A program made the translations under genes and the position numbers. This document shows, piece after piece, positions 7,447 to 14,645 of a stretch of DNA of 35,786 bases (position 1 is its first letter; every line of letters begins with the position of its first letter). The notes under the pieces were generated by a model, which had not been told where the DNA came from, searched no databases, and saw only the letters and a program-made list of their open reading frames with translations. The DNA comes from Pirellulaceae bacterium (GTDB lineage: Bacteria; Planctomycetota; Planctomycetia; Pirellulales; Pirellulaceae): contig JADHUC010000097.1 in NCBI GenBank assembly GCA_016784735.1, forward strand, positions 1 through 35,786, in the 5' to 3' direction.

Positions 7447-7519
7447 ATTGACAATGGAAAATGGACAACGCAGACGGGATTCCATTGTCAACTGTCAAAT
7501 GTCCATTGCCCGTTGTCTG
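7447..7519. repeat. TGACAATGGA inverted-repeat element between the four-helix gene and hsdS
   Basis: ATTGACAATGGAAAATGGAC (from 7447) is partly repeated in reverse complement at 7481-7519 (TCCATTGTCAACTGTCAAAT and following, with a second TGTCCATTGCCCGTTGTC). Together with the CCCATGACTCCC units at 7398-7430, it fills most of the 151-base gap between the two genes. The four-helix gene is therefore bracketed by short repeats. Confidence 0.55.
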
Positions 7520-7535
7520 TAATTCGAGGGCTGCT

Positions 7536-8786
7536 ATGAAGAGCGGGTGGCCAACCAAGAACCTGGCTGATGTTGCCGACAGCATCTCGACCGGACCTTA
7601 CGGATCGATGCTGCACAAATCGGACTACGTTCCTGATGGGATTCCGCTGGTCAACCCCGTGAACATGGTTGACGCACGAATTGTTCCATCTGACAAGATG
7701 ATGATTAACGAAGAGACTCGGCATCGTCTGAGCAAGTACGTGCTCCGAGCAGGTGATGTCGTAGTCGCGCGCCGAGGCGAATTGGGGCGATGCGCACTCG
7801 TCACTGAGAACGAAGATGGTTGGCTCTGCGGAACAGGGTCATGCTTTATTCGTCTTTCCGATCAAGTTGACGAGCGATTCTTCGTACTGCTCTTTGGCTC
7901 CAGTCGATTCAGGGAACTTCTCGAAGGTTCATCGGTCGGAACGACGATGAGCAACTTGAATCACGGCATTTTGAAGAGTCTGCCGGTCCCTGTCCCCCCA
8001 CTTCACGAACAGCGGCGGATTGTGGGCATCCTGGACGAAGCGTTTGCCGGCATCGCCACCGCCAAAGCCAACGCCGAAAAGAGCCTCCAAAACGCCCGTG
8101 CTCTGTTTGAAAGCCACCTCAACGCCGTCTTCACCCAACGCGGCGACGGCTGTGCCGAAAAGCGACTGCAAGACGTTTGCAGTTTTAGTAGCGGCGGCAC
8201 ACCATCCAAAAAGAACGACAGCTACTGGAAAGGCAACATCCCGTGGATTTCGGGACGCGACATGAAATCAACGCAGTTGTCGGATTCCGCATTGCACATT
8301 TCCCAGAAAGCGGTTGATGAATCCTCGACGCGGATGGCTCCGGCGGGATCACTGTTGACGCTTGTCCGGGGTATGGGGTTGGCACACGGCGCGCAAATCG
8401 CCGAACTAATGGTTCCGTGTGCGTTCAATCAAGACATCAGAGCTATCCATCCCGATCCCGACATCGTTCCTCGGTATCTTCTTTTCGCGTTGAAAACGCG
8501 AATCAATACGAGTGACAACGTCATGAGCAACGCGGCACATGGAACTATGAAGATTGATATGGATGAATTAAAGAACGTGCCGATTCCAGTACCTTCGCCG
8601 GAACACCAAGACCGAATTGTCCGCCAAATCGGTTCGCTTTCCGAAGCAACCCAGCGCCTCGAATCCATCTACCAACGCAAACTCGACGCGCTCGACGAGT
8701 TGAAAAAGTCGCTGCTGCACCAAGCCTTCAGCGGGAAACTTCCCAGAACTGCTGAAGACGAGCCCAGTGAGACGATGATAAGCTGA
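7536..8786 (+). CDS. hsdS: Type I restriction-modification specificity subunit
   Basis: HsdS chooses the bipartite DNA target for both the methylase and the nuclease. The 416-residue protein has two target-recognition domains (about 1-150 and 205-350). Each is followed by a helical spacer: HEQRRIVGILDEAFAGIATA with AEKSLQNARALFESHLNAVF, then HQDRIVRQIGSLSEATQRLE with RKLDALDELKKSLLHQAFSG. The start at ATG 7536, with GAGGG at 7526-7530, is preferred to an in-frame ATG at 7461 that lies inside the repeat element. The stop is 1 base before darT. The first domain sits on GPYGSMLHKSDY-type text, the second on SGGTPSKKNDSYWKGNIPWI. Confidence 0.92.
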   Translation: MKSGWPTKNLADVADSISTGPYGSMLHKSDYVPDGIPLVNPVNMVDARIVPSDKMMINEETRHRLSKYVLRAGDVVVARRGELGRCALVTENEDGWLCGTGSCFIRLSDQVDERFFVLLFGSSRFRELLEGSSVGTTMSNLNHGILKSLPVPVPPLHEQRRIVGILDEAFAGIATAKANAEKSLQNARALFESHLNAVFTQRGDGCAEKRLQDVCSFSSGGTPSKKNDSYWKGNIPWISGRDMKSTQLSDSALHISQKAVDESSTRMAPAGSLLTLVRGMGLAHGAQIAELMVPCAFNQDIRAIHPDPDIVPRYLLFALKTRINTSDNVMSNAAHGTMKIDMDELKNVPIPVPSPEHQDRIVRQIGSLSEATQRLESIYQRKLDALDELKKSLLHQAFSGKLPRTAEDEPSETMIS

Positions 8787-8787
8787 T

Positions 8788-9426
8788 ATGGCTGGCCTGA
8801 ATGCCCAAGACTCGCGTATCTTTCGCATCACGCATCGTGACAACGTGCCGTGGTTGCTTGAGCATGGGCTGCACTGCAAGAACAGCAAGACGCGAGACCC
8901 GAACTTTGTTTCTGTCGGGAGCGCCGAGTTAATCGAGAAGCGCACACATCGTGAAGTACCACTGGAGCCCTTTGGAACGCTAGCGGACTACGTGCCGTTC
9001 TACTTTACGCCGTATTCCATCATGATGTACAACATCCACACGGGATACCAGGGCGTCACCAAGCGACCGAACGAGGAAATTGTAATCCTCGTTTGCTCTG
9101 TCCCCCGGCTGACCGAGCTTGACATCCCGTTCGTTTTTTACGACGGCCACGCCTACATGATTGAGAGCACGTGTTACAACACGGTCGCCGATTTGGACAA
9201 GATTGACTGGAAGATACTCCAAAATCGCGATTTCAAGAACGACCCGGATGATCCAGGGAAGAAGGGGCGTTACCAAGCCGAGGCGTTGGTCTACCAGCAT
9301 CTGCCCGCTTCCGCGTTGCTCGGCATCGCATGCTATAATCAAGAGCAGGTCAACGAAGTCGTCACTACTGTGACCGCACACGGGCTTGAGCTGCCTGTCC
9401 GTGCGGTACCAAGATGGTACTTCTGA
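8788..9426 (+). CDS. darT: DarT-type DNA ADP-ribosyltransferase toxin (DUF4433)
   Basis: DarT uses NAD+ to ADP-ribosylate thymidine in single-stranded DNA, which stops replication of phage or host; DarG reverses and neutralises it. The 212-residue length fits. Visible family features are the opening RIFRITHRDNVPWLLEHG (NAD-pocket His16), basic residues R52/R55 in the loop, DYVPFYFTPYSIM (68-79) and the catalytic Glu in RYQAEALV (E165). The ATG is 1 base after the hsdS stop and the TGA 1 base before darG, so expression is tied to the restriction operon. All expected key residues are present, so the toxin looks intact. Confidence 0.92.
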   Translation: MAGLNAQDSRIFRITHRDNVPWLLEHGLHCKNSKTRDPNFVSVGSAELIEKRTHREVPLEPFGTLADYVPFYFTPYSIMMYNIHTGYQGVTKRPNEEIVILVCSVPRLTELDIPFVFYDGHAYMIESTCYNTVADLDKIDWKILQNRDFKNDPDDPGKKGRYQAEALVYQHLPASALLGIACYNQEQVNEVVTTVTAHGLELPVRAVPRWYF

Positions 9427-9427
9427 C

Positions 9428-10495
9428 ATGATCCACTATACTTCAGGCAACTTACTCGAAGCCGACGTAACGGCCCTCGTCAACACGGTCAACACTGTGG
9501 GCGTCATGGGGAAGGGCATTGCCCTGATGTTCAAGGAACGCTTCCCCGACATCTTCAATGACTACGCGGCTGCCTGTAAGAACAAGGATGTGCAAACCGG
9601 ACGGATGTTCGTGACGCCGACAGGACAACTGCACGGCCCGCGCTGGGTTGTCCATTTCCCGACAAAACGACACTGGCGGCATCCCTCCAAACTTGAATGG
9701 ATCGATGAAGGGCTTGCCGACCTACGACGCGTGTTAATCAGGAACAAGATCGATTCGGTGGCCATCCCCCCGCTCGGCACCGGGAACGGAAAACTCGATT
9801 GGGCGGACGTGAAGCCATTGATTGAGAGGCACCTGGCGGACCTTCCGGCGGTTAAGGTGATAGTCTACGAGCCGACGCGGGCGTACCAGAATGTGTCAAA
9901 GACGACCGGGGTGGAGAAACTGACGCCCGCACGAGCGTTGATTGCCGAGATGATCAGGCGCTACGAAGTGCTCGGATTGGATTGCTCCATCCTCGAAGTG
10001 CAGAAGCTGGCGTGGGTACTCGAGCTTGTGATCACGCGACTTGGAATCAAAGACCCGCTCAAGCTGCAATTCTCAGCGGACAAGTACGGCCCGTACTCCG
10101 ACAAACTCCGCCATCTGCTGAACAACCTAGATGGTAGTTACCTTCACAGCGACAAGCGGCTAGCGGACGCTTCGCCGCTGGATGTGATCCATTTCGCACC
10201 AGATCACGGCGAGAAACTTGCAGCCTATTTCCGAGCTGCTGAAGGCGCGCCGTATGTGGAAGTGATCGAGGAGGCCGATCGTTTGATAGATGGCTTCCAG
10301 TCGCCGCTTGGGATGGAGGCATTGGCAACCGTGGGTTGGCTGCTGATGCGCGAGCACGCGACGCCGACGTTGGAAGGGATTCGTGATGGCATTAGCAAAT
10401 GGCCAGCCGGGGCCGAGGCCGCCGAACGCAAGCGGAAACTGTTCAGCGACAGCCTCCTCGGAGCCGCTCTGGACCGGGTCGGAACGCCCGCATGA
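9428..10495 (+). CDS. darG: DarG-type macrodomain antitoxin (DNA ADP-ribosyl glycohydrolase)
   Basis: DarG removes ADP-ribose from thymidine and binds DarT. Residues 1-150 form a macrodomain: GNLLEADVTALVNTVNTVGV with N22 in the ADP-ribose site, GKGIALMFK (28-36), K80 in HFPTKRHWR and the PPLGTGNGKLDW loop. N22 and K80 fall at the numbers reported for characterised DarG proteins. Residues about 160-355 are the helical C-terminal domain (YGPYSDKLRHLLNNLDG and following), known to block DarT directly and distantly similar to DUF4065/SocA-type antitoxin domains. The 355-residue length is normal. The ATG at 9428 is preferred to an earlier in-frame start inside darT. The stop overlaps the hsdR ATG by 4 bases. 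Confidence 0.92.
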   Translation: MIHYTSGNLLEADVTALVNTVNTVGVMGKGIALMFKERFPDIFNDYAAACKNKDVQTGRMFVTPTGQLHGPRWVVHFPTKRHWRHPSKLEWIDEGLADLRRVLIRNKIDSVAIPPLGTGNGKLDWADVKPLIERHLADLPAVKVIVYEPTRAYQNVSKTTGVEKLTPARALIAEMIRRYEVLGLDCSILEVQKLAWVLELVITRLGIKDPLKLQFSADKYGPYSDKLRHLLNNLDGSYLHSDKRLADASPLDVIHFAPDHGEKLAAYFRAAEGAPYVEVIEEADRLIDGFQSPLGMEALATVGWLLMREHATPTLEGIRDGISKWPAGAEAAERKRKLFSDSLLGAALDRVGTPA

Positions 10496-12990
10496 ACGAA
10501 GCCGAAACCCGCGCCGAACATATCGACCCGGCCTTGCAGGTCGCCGGCTGGGGTGTCGTCGAAGGCAGCCGCATCCGCCGCGAGTATCCGATCACGTTGG
10601 GACGACTGGAAGGTTTCGGCCGCCGCGCCAAACCGCTCAAAGCGGACTACGTGCTGATCTATCGGAACACCAAACTGGCGGTCGTCGAGGCCAAAGCGTG
10701 GGATGAAGAACTGACCGAAGGTGTGGCGCAAGCGAAGAACTACGCCGGCAAGATGGCCGTTCGCTTCACGTACTCGACCAACGGCCAAGGCATCTACGGC
10801 ATCGACATGCAGGAAGGGACCGAGGGCGAAGTGCCCCGCTTCCCGACTCCGGACGAACTGTGGAACCTGACTTTCGCCAAACCAAACGCTTGGCGCGACC
10901 GGTTTGCAGCCGTCCCCTTTCAGGACTGCGGCGGCCGTTTCCAGTCCCGCTATTTCCAGGACATCGCGATCGAGCGGGTGCTGGAGGCTATCGCGGTCGG
11001 CAAGGACCGCATCCTGTTGACGCTGGCCACCGGCACGGGCAAGACCTTCATCGCCTTCCAAATTGGCTGGAAGCTGTTTTATAGCCGTTGGAACCTGCCG
11101 GACTGGAAAGCGGGCCGCGAGCCGTCGCGCCGGCCGCGCATCCTGTTCCTGGCCGATCGCAACATCCTGGCGAATCAGGCTTACAATGCCTATTCCGCTT
11201 TCCCCGAGGATGCGATGGTGCGAATCGAGCCGGCCGACATCCGCAAGAGAGGCAAGGTTCCCAAGAACGGCAGCCTGTTTTTCACGATCTTTCAGACCTT
11301 TATGACAGAAACACCCGACGCACGTCATTCCCGCGCAGGCGGGAATCCAGGGGTGAGCCGGGGCGATCTAGATTCCCGCATTCGCGGGAATGACGGCGCC
11401 ACTGACGAGCCACAATACAACTTCGGCGAGTATCCGCCGGACTTCTTCGACTTCATCGTGATCGACGAATGCCATCGCGGCGGCGCGAACGACGAGAGCA
11501 CGTGGCGCGGCATTATGGATTACTTCGCGCCCGCCGTGCAACTCGGCCTGACCGCCACGCCCAAGCGCAAGGACAATGTGGACACCTACGCCTATTTCGG
11601 CGAGCCGGTGTTCATCTATTCGCTCAAGGACGGCATCAACGACGGCTTCCTCACACCGTTCAAGGTCAAGCAGATTCAGACCACGCTGGATTACTACAGG
11701 TACACTCCCGACGACAAGGTGCTAGAGGGCAAGATCCAGCCGGATCGAGTCTATGAAGAGATTGATTTCAACCGCGACATCGAGATTCGGGAGCGAGAAA
11801 GAAAGCGCGTGCAGATCTTCATGGATCAGATCGACCAGCGCGAGAAAACGTTGGTGTTCTGTGCCAGCCAAGCTCACGCGCTGCTCGTGCGCGACCTGAT
11901 CAACCAGACGAAGACCAGCAAAGACCCGGACTATTGCCAGCGAGTGACGGCAAACGACGGGGCACTCGGGGAACAGCACCTGCGGGATTTCCAGGACAAC
12001 GAGAAGTCGATTCCCACGATCCTGACGACTTCGCAGAAACTTTCCACTGGCGTGGATGCCCGCAACATCCGCAACATCGTACTGATGCGGCCGATCAACT
12101 CGATTATCGAGTTCAAGCAGATCATCGGGCGCGGTACGCGGCTGTACGATGGCAAGGACTTCTTCACAATCTACGACTTTGTGAAGGCGCACCAGCACTT
12201 CAGCGACCCGGAATGGGACGGCGAACCACAGGGCGAAGATCATTGCGAGAACTGCGGCGAGAGCCCGTGTGTCTGCCCTTGCAAGCAGTGTGGTGAGCAT
12301 CCGTGTGTGTGCGAGAAACAACCGCGCCAGCCATGTCCAACTTGTGGCCAACGTCCATGTGTCTGCCCGTGTCCGGAGTGCGGGAAGCATCCGTGTATCT
12401 GCAAAAAGGTAAAGGTGAAACTCGCCGACGGCAAAGAGCGGATGATTCAGCACATGATGGTGACTAGCTATTGGCACCCAGACGGCACGCCCATGTCAGC
12501 GCAGCAGTTCATGGAAATGCTGTACGGTAAGTTGCCCGAGTTCTTCAAGGACGAAGCTGAACTGAGAGCGATCTGGAGTGCCCCGGACACACGCGCCAGG
12601 CTATTGGCCGGGTTGGCTGAGAATGGATTCGGCAGCGAGCAGTTGGCCGAGATGCAACGGATCATCGACGCCGAGAAAAGCGACCTATTCGATGTGCTCG
12701 CCCACGTCGCCTACGCGCTACCCCCGCTTACGCGCGAGGAACGGGCAACGATAGCTAAGGTCGAGATCAACGCCCAATTCAACGCCAAGCAGCAAGCCTT
12801 CCTCGACTTCGTGCTCGCACACTATGTGAGCGAGGGAGTGCAGGAACTGGGCCAGGACAAATTGACCCCGCTACTGCGGCTGAAATACAACAATTCCATC
12901 GCCGACGCCGTGGCGGACCTGGGAAGCCCAGCAGAGATCGGGAAGGCCTTTGCGGACTTCCAGCGGTACCTATATCAAGCCGCGGCCTGA
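10492..12990 (+). CDS. hsdR: Type I restriction enzyme R subunit (nuclease/helicase)
   Basis: HsdR translocates DNA with ATP and cuts unmethylated DNA when bound to HsdM/HsdS. In this 832-residue protein the N-terminal nuclease site is D52...E66-A-K68. The helicase motifs are Walker A ATGTGKT (179-185), DECH (325-328), TATP (354-357) and GRGTR (546-550). Two unusual parts are visible. Residues 278-302 derive from a palindromic DNA repeat inserted in frame between Walker A and DECH. Residues 585-637 hold four repeats of C-x2-C-G-x2-P-C-x-C with 16 cysteines, probably zinc-binding; related HsdR proteins carry fewer such units. ATG 10492 overlaps the darG stop. The C-terminal helical domain (about 655-832) would contact HsdM. 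Confidence 0.94.
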   Translation: MNEAETRAEHIDPALQVAGWGVVEGSRIRREYPITLGRLEGFGRRAKPLKADYVLIYRNTKLAVVEAKAWDEELTEGVAQAKNYAGKMAVRFTYSTNGQGIYGIDMQEGTEGEVPRFPTPDELWNLTFAKPNAWRDRFAAVPFQDCGGRFQSRYFQDIAIERVLEAIAVGKDRILLTLATGTGKTFIAFQIGWKLFYSRWNLPDWKAGREPSRRPRILFLADRNILANQAYNAYSAFPEDAMVRIEPADIRKRGKVPKNGSLFFTIFQTFMTETPDARHSRAGGNPGVSRGDLDSRIRGNDGATDEPQYNFGEYPPDFFDFIVIDECHRGGANDESTWRGIMDYFAPAVQLGLTATPKRKDNVDTYAYFGEPVFIYSLKDGINDGFLTPFKVKQIQTTLDYYRYTPDDKVLEGKIQPDRVYEEIDFNRDIEIRERERKRVQIFMDQIDQREKTLVFCASQAHALLVRDLINQTKTSKDPDYCQRVTANDGALGEQHLRDFQDNEKSIPTILTTSQKLSTGVDARNIRNIVLMRPINSIIEFKQIIGRGTRLYDGKDFFTIYDFVKAHQHFSDPEWDGEPQGEDHCENCGESPCVCPCKQCGEHPCVCEKQPRQPCPTCGQRPCVCPCPECGKHPCICKKVKVKLADGKERMIQHMMVTSYWHPDGTPMSAQQFMEMLYGKLPEFFKDEAELRAIWSAPDTRARLLAGLAENGFGSEQLAEMQRIIDAEKSDLFDVLAHVAYALPPLTREERATIAKVEINAQFNAKQQAFLDFVLAHYVSEGVQELGQDKLTPLLRLKYNNSIADAVADLGSPAEIGKAFADFQRYLYQAAA
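11323..11395. repeat. Palindromic repeat inserted in frame in hsdR
   Basis: CGTCATTCCCGCGCAGGCGG (from 11323) and its near reverse complement ending GCATTCGCGGGAATGACG (to 11395) form a 73-base hairpin-like element with nested ATTCCCGC/GCGGGAAT arms. This wording is a widely dispersed bacterial intergenic repeat. Here it is read through as HSRAGGNPG...LDSRIRGNDG within HsdR, and the frame stays open. Confidence 0.85.
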
Positions 12991-13072
12991 GTATTCCGGT
13001 CGCATGCGATCTCTGCTATCGTCTCGCCCATCCAGCTACGACGAATGATCTGCGCAAAGCGGCATGATCGGC

Positions 13073-13176
13073 TACAATATACGGTCGAGGGTAGCTCCCT
13101 CGATCAAGGTCTCGCCGGCGGCGGTCGTTTCTGCCTTTCAACCGGCGACCGGCGGGACCAGTTTTGAAAGGCAGAA
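13073..13176 (+). promoter_or_regulatory. TACAAT box followed by two hairpins after hsdR
   Basis: TACAAT (13073-13078) could be a -10 box, but no good -35 lies 16-18 bases upstream. Seven bases later TCGAGGG/CCCTCGA forms a 7-bp stem with a 5-base loop (13085-13103). A second perfect 13-bp stem, TTCTGCCTTTCAA (13129-13141) with TTGAAAGGCAGAA (13164-13176), ends 2 bases before an ATG. These could be a leader RNA, a small RNA or the transcription end of the hsdR operon; no T-run is present. Confidence 0.35.
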
Positions 13177-13178
13177 CC

Positions 13179-13439
13179 ATGCAAGAGCTAGAAGATCTGC
13201 GGACGGCTCTCACAACCACGGCGGCAGATTGCCGGGTCGGACACTACGATCAGTCTCCGGGTGTTACGCTGGGCGACACGCTTCTTGACATTGGGGGACG
13301 CAAGACCGGACGCCGGAAATACTGGCTCCGGGATCTTCTGCGATCCGTGGCGGCAGTGGCGGACGGAGTGGGGCTCGATCCGGAAACCCCGTCGGAGCAG
13401 CAGGCATGCCGCCGTTCCAACGCCGCTTTCTGCCGATAG
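13179..13439 (+). CDS. Hypothetical ORF after the hairpins
   Basis: ATG 13179 opens an 86-codon frame (MQELEDLRTALTTTAADCRV and following) with a basic middle (GGRKTGRRKYWLRDLLR). I recognise no family. The start lies directly after the 13-bp stem, so translation would be hindered if the stem forms. It may be a remnant rather than a gene, since the next 1 kb is gene debris. Confidence 0.25.
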   Translation: MQELEDLRTALTTTAADCRVGHYDQSPGVTLGDTLLDIGGRKTGRRKYWLRDLLRSVAAVADGVGLDPETPSEQQACRRSNAAFCR

Positions 13440-13467
13440 GTGGTTGCCCCGCCTCACCGCTACCTAA

Positions 13468-13782
13468 TCCAGTCCGGGAGTATACAGGGCAGCGGAACGC
13501 ACCGCTGAGGCCGACGCCCGGCGCCGGCTCGCGCGGCTGGCGGTGGCGGTGTCTCGTTACCGCGTCGCCGAGGATCAGTTCCCCGAAACGCTGGACAGCC
13601 TGGTCCCAGAATTCCTTCCCGCCCTCCCCCTCGACCCCTTTGACGGCAACCCGTTGAGGATCAAAACGACGGACCAGGAGCTCGTCCTCTACAGCGTCGG
13701 CCCCGACGGAGCCGATGACGACGGCGCTCCGTCTGACGGGCAGGCGAGAGCCGGCGATCTGACGTTCCGACTGTCCCGGTGA
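13468..13782 (+). pseudogene. C-terminal tail of a planctomycete hypothetical (prepilin-like) protein
   Basis: The open frame after the stop at 13465 reads ARRRLARLAVAVSRYRVAED, then FPETLDSLVPEFLPALPLDP, then LYSVGPDGADDDGAP. This is a tail seen in many planctomycete proteins of unknown function (RLAxxLxxYRxxxGxxPxxLxxLVPxxLxxxPxDPFDGxPLxY...VYSVGxDGxDdgG). The N-terminal several hundred residues expected for the family are absent, and no start codon with a binding site is visible. It is a truncated gene end. Confidence 0.6.
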
Positions 13783-14061
13783 TTCCAACTCGCGACATGA
13801 CGGATTGCCGTCCTTTCTGTTTCCACCCGCTGTTCGGTAGTCAGCTCGTGCTTGACGGCGATCCAGTGGCAGGCGACGCCCCAGCGCGACCCGGGGATCT
13901 CTTCCTACCTGAAACGTTCGACCGGGAGACAGATCCGCTGGATCCCCACGAAACCGACAATCGCTATTGGCACGCGGTCACCGGTCATCACCTGCTGGGT
14001 AGAGAACCCAAGCTTTACGCGAACCCGACTATTCGGTCCATGTGCCTCAAGGGCACCCTGA
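13783..14061 (+). other. Degenerate sequence between gene fragments
   Basis: A weak open frame (from 13779 to 14090) has segments such as YWHAVTGHHLLGREPKLYAN that look protein-like but match nothing I know. I see no start site, promoter or RNA structure. It is best treated as decayed coding sequence. Confidence 0.3.
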
Positions 14062-14226
14062 CACCCAATGGTCGCCGAAAAACGCAATAACGAAGTGCCC
14101 TCAACGGCGAAGGGTTACAGTTGCCTGTTCCGAGAGCGCAAGGTGCGATATATCCGGGTCACGCAGACGAGCAATTCCCCGAACTCAGGCCGGCACCTGG
14201 TCGAGGTAATGGCGCATGAAGAGTGA
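14062..14226 (+). pseudogene. Carbohydrate-binding-type C-terminal tail
   Basis: The frame ends with KVRYIRVTQTSNSPNSGRHL, then VEVMAHEE. The RYIRVTQT element resembles the last strands of discoidin/F5/8-type domains found at the end of planctomycete glycosidases and sulfatase-like proteins. Everything upstream of about residue 15 is unrelated, so only the tail of a larger gene survives. Confidence 0.4.
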
Positions 14227-14256
14227 TCGACCCACTATCCTGAAAAACTCCACGCA

Positions 14257-14645
14257 CTATCGCAAACGCTGCGTGGAATTGGGCGGGTAGACGCTCGGAT
14301 GGTTCTGCCGCAGGTCGAGCTTGCCGAGCCGGCGCAGGTCATCCATCGCCCGGGCGATGTCGGCCAGCTTGTCCGGGGGAACTGAATCGACCAACGAGTG
14401 CGGCGCCACCTCGTCGAGGGAGGTTTCGATCTTCCCCACACCGATGTTACCCAGCAGGTAGAGATTGGCACTGGGGTCCTTGGTCACCTGCGGTCGCGCG
14501 TGATAGAAGCAATTGGCCAATAGAAACAGGTCCACCGGACTCTTGCCGGTCAGGCTGATCGGATTGGAAAATCGGCCGTTGAACTGTTGGTATCCGACGA
14601 ACACCTGTCCGCGGTAATCGCGGATGTCGATCACGGTTTGGCCCG
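14257..14645 (-). pseudogene. C-terminal part of the beta-helix protein, out of frame
   Basis: This segment continues the gene at 14631-16547 after a one-base frame change. The frame reads TGQTVIDIRDYRGQVFVGYQ and onward to KLDLRQNHPSVYPPNS. The upstream ORF reads LHLNEK in its own frame just before, then runs into a TGA. With the frame restored, the protein would be about 765 residues. Whether this is a real mutation or a sequencing error cannot be told from the window. Confidence 0.65.

Noticed and set aside
7461..7535. Earlier ATG for hsdS
   Set aside because: It lies in the TGACAATGGA repeat and adds residues unlike HsdS; ATG 7536 has a binding site and the family start.
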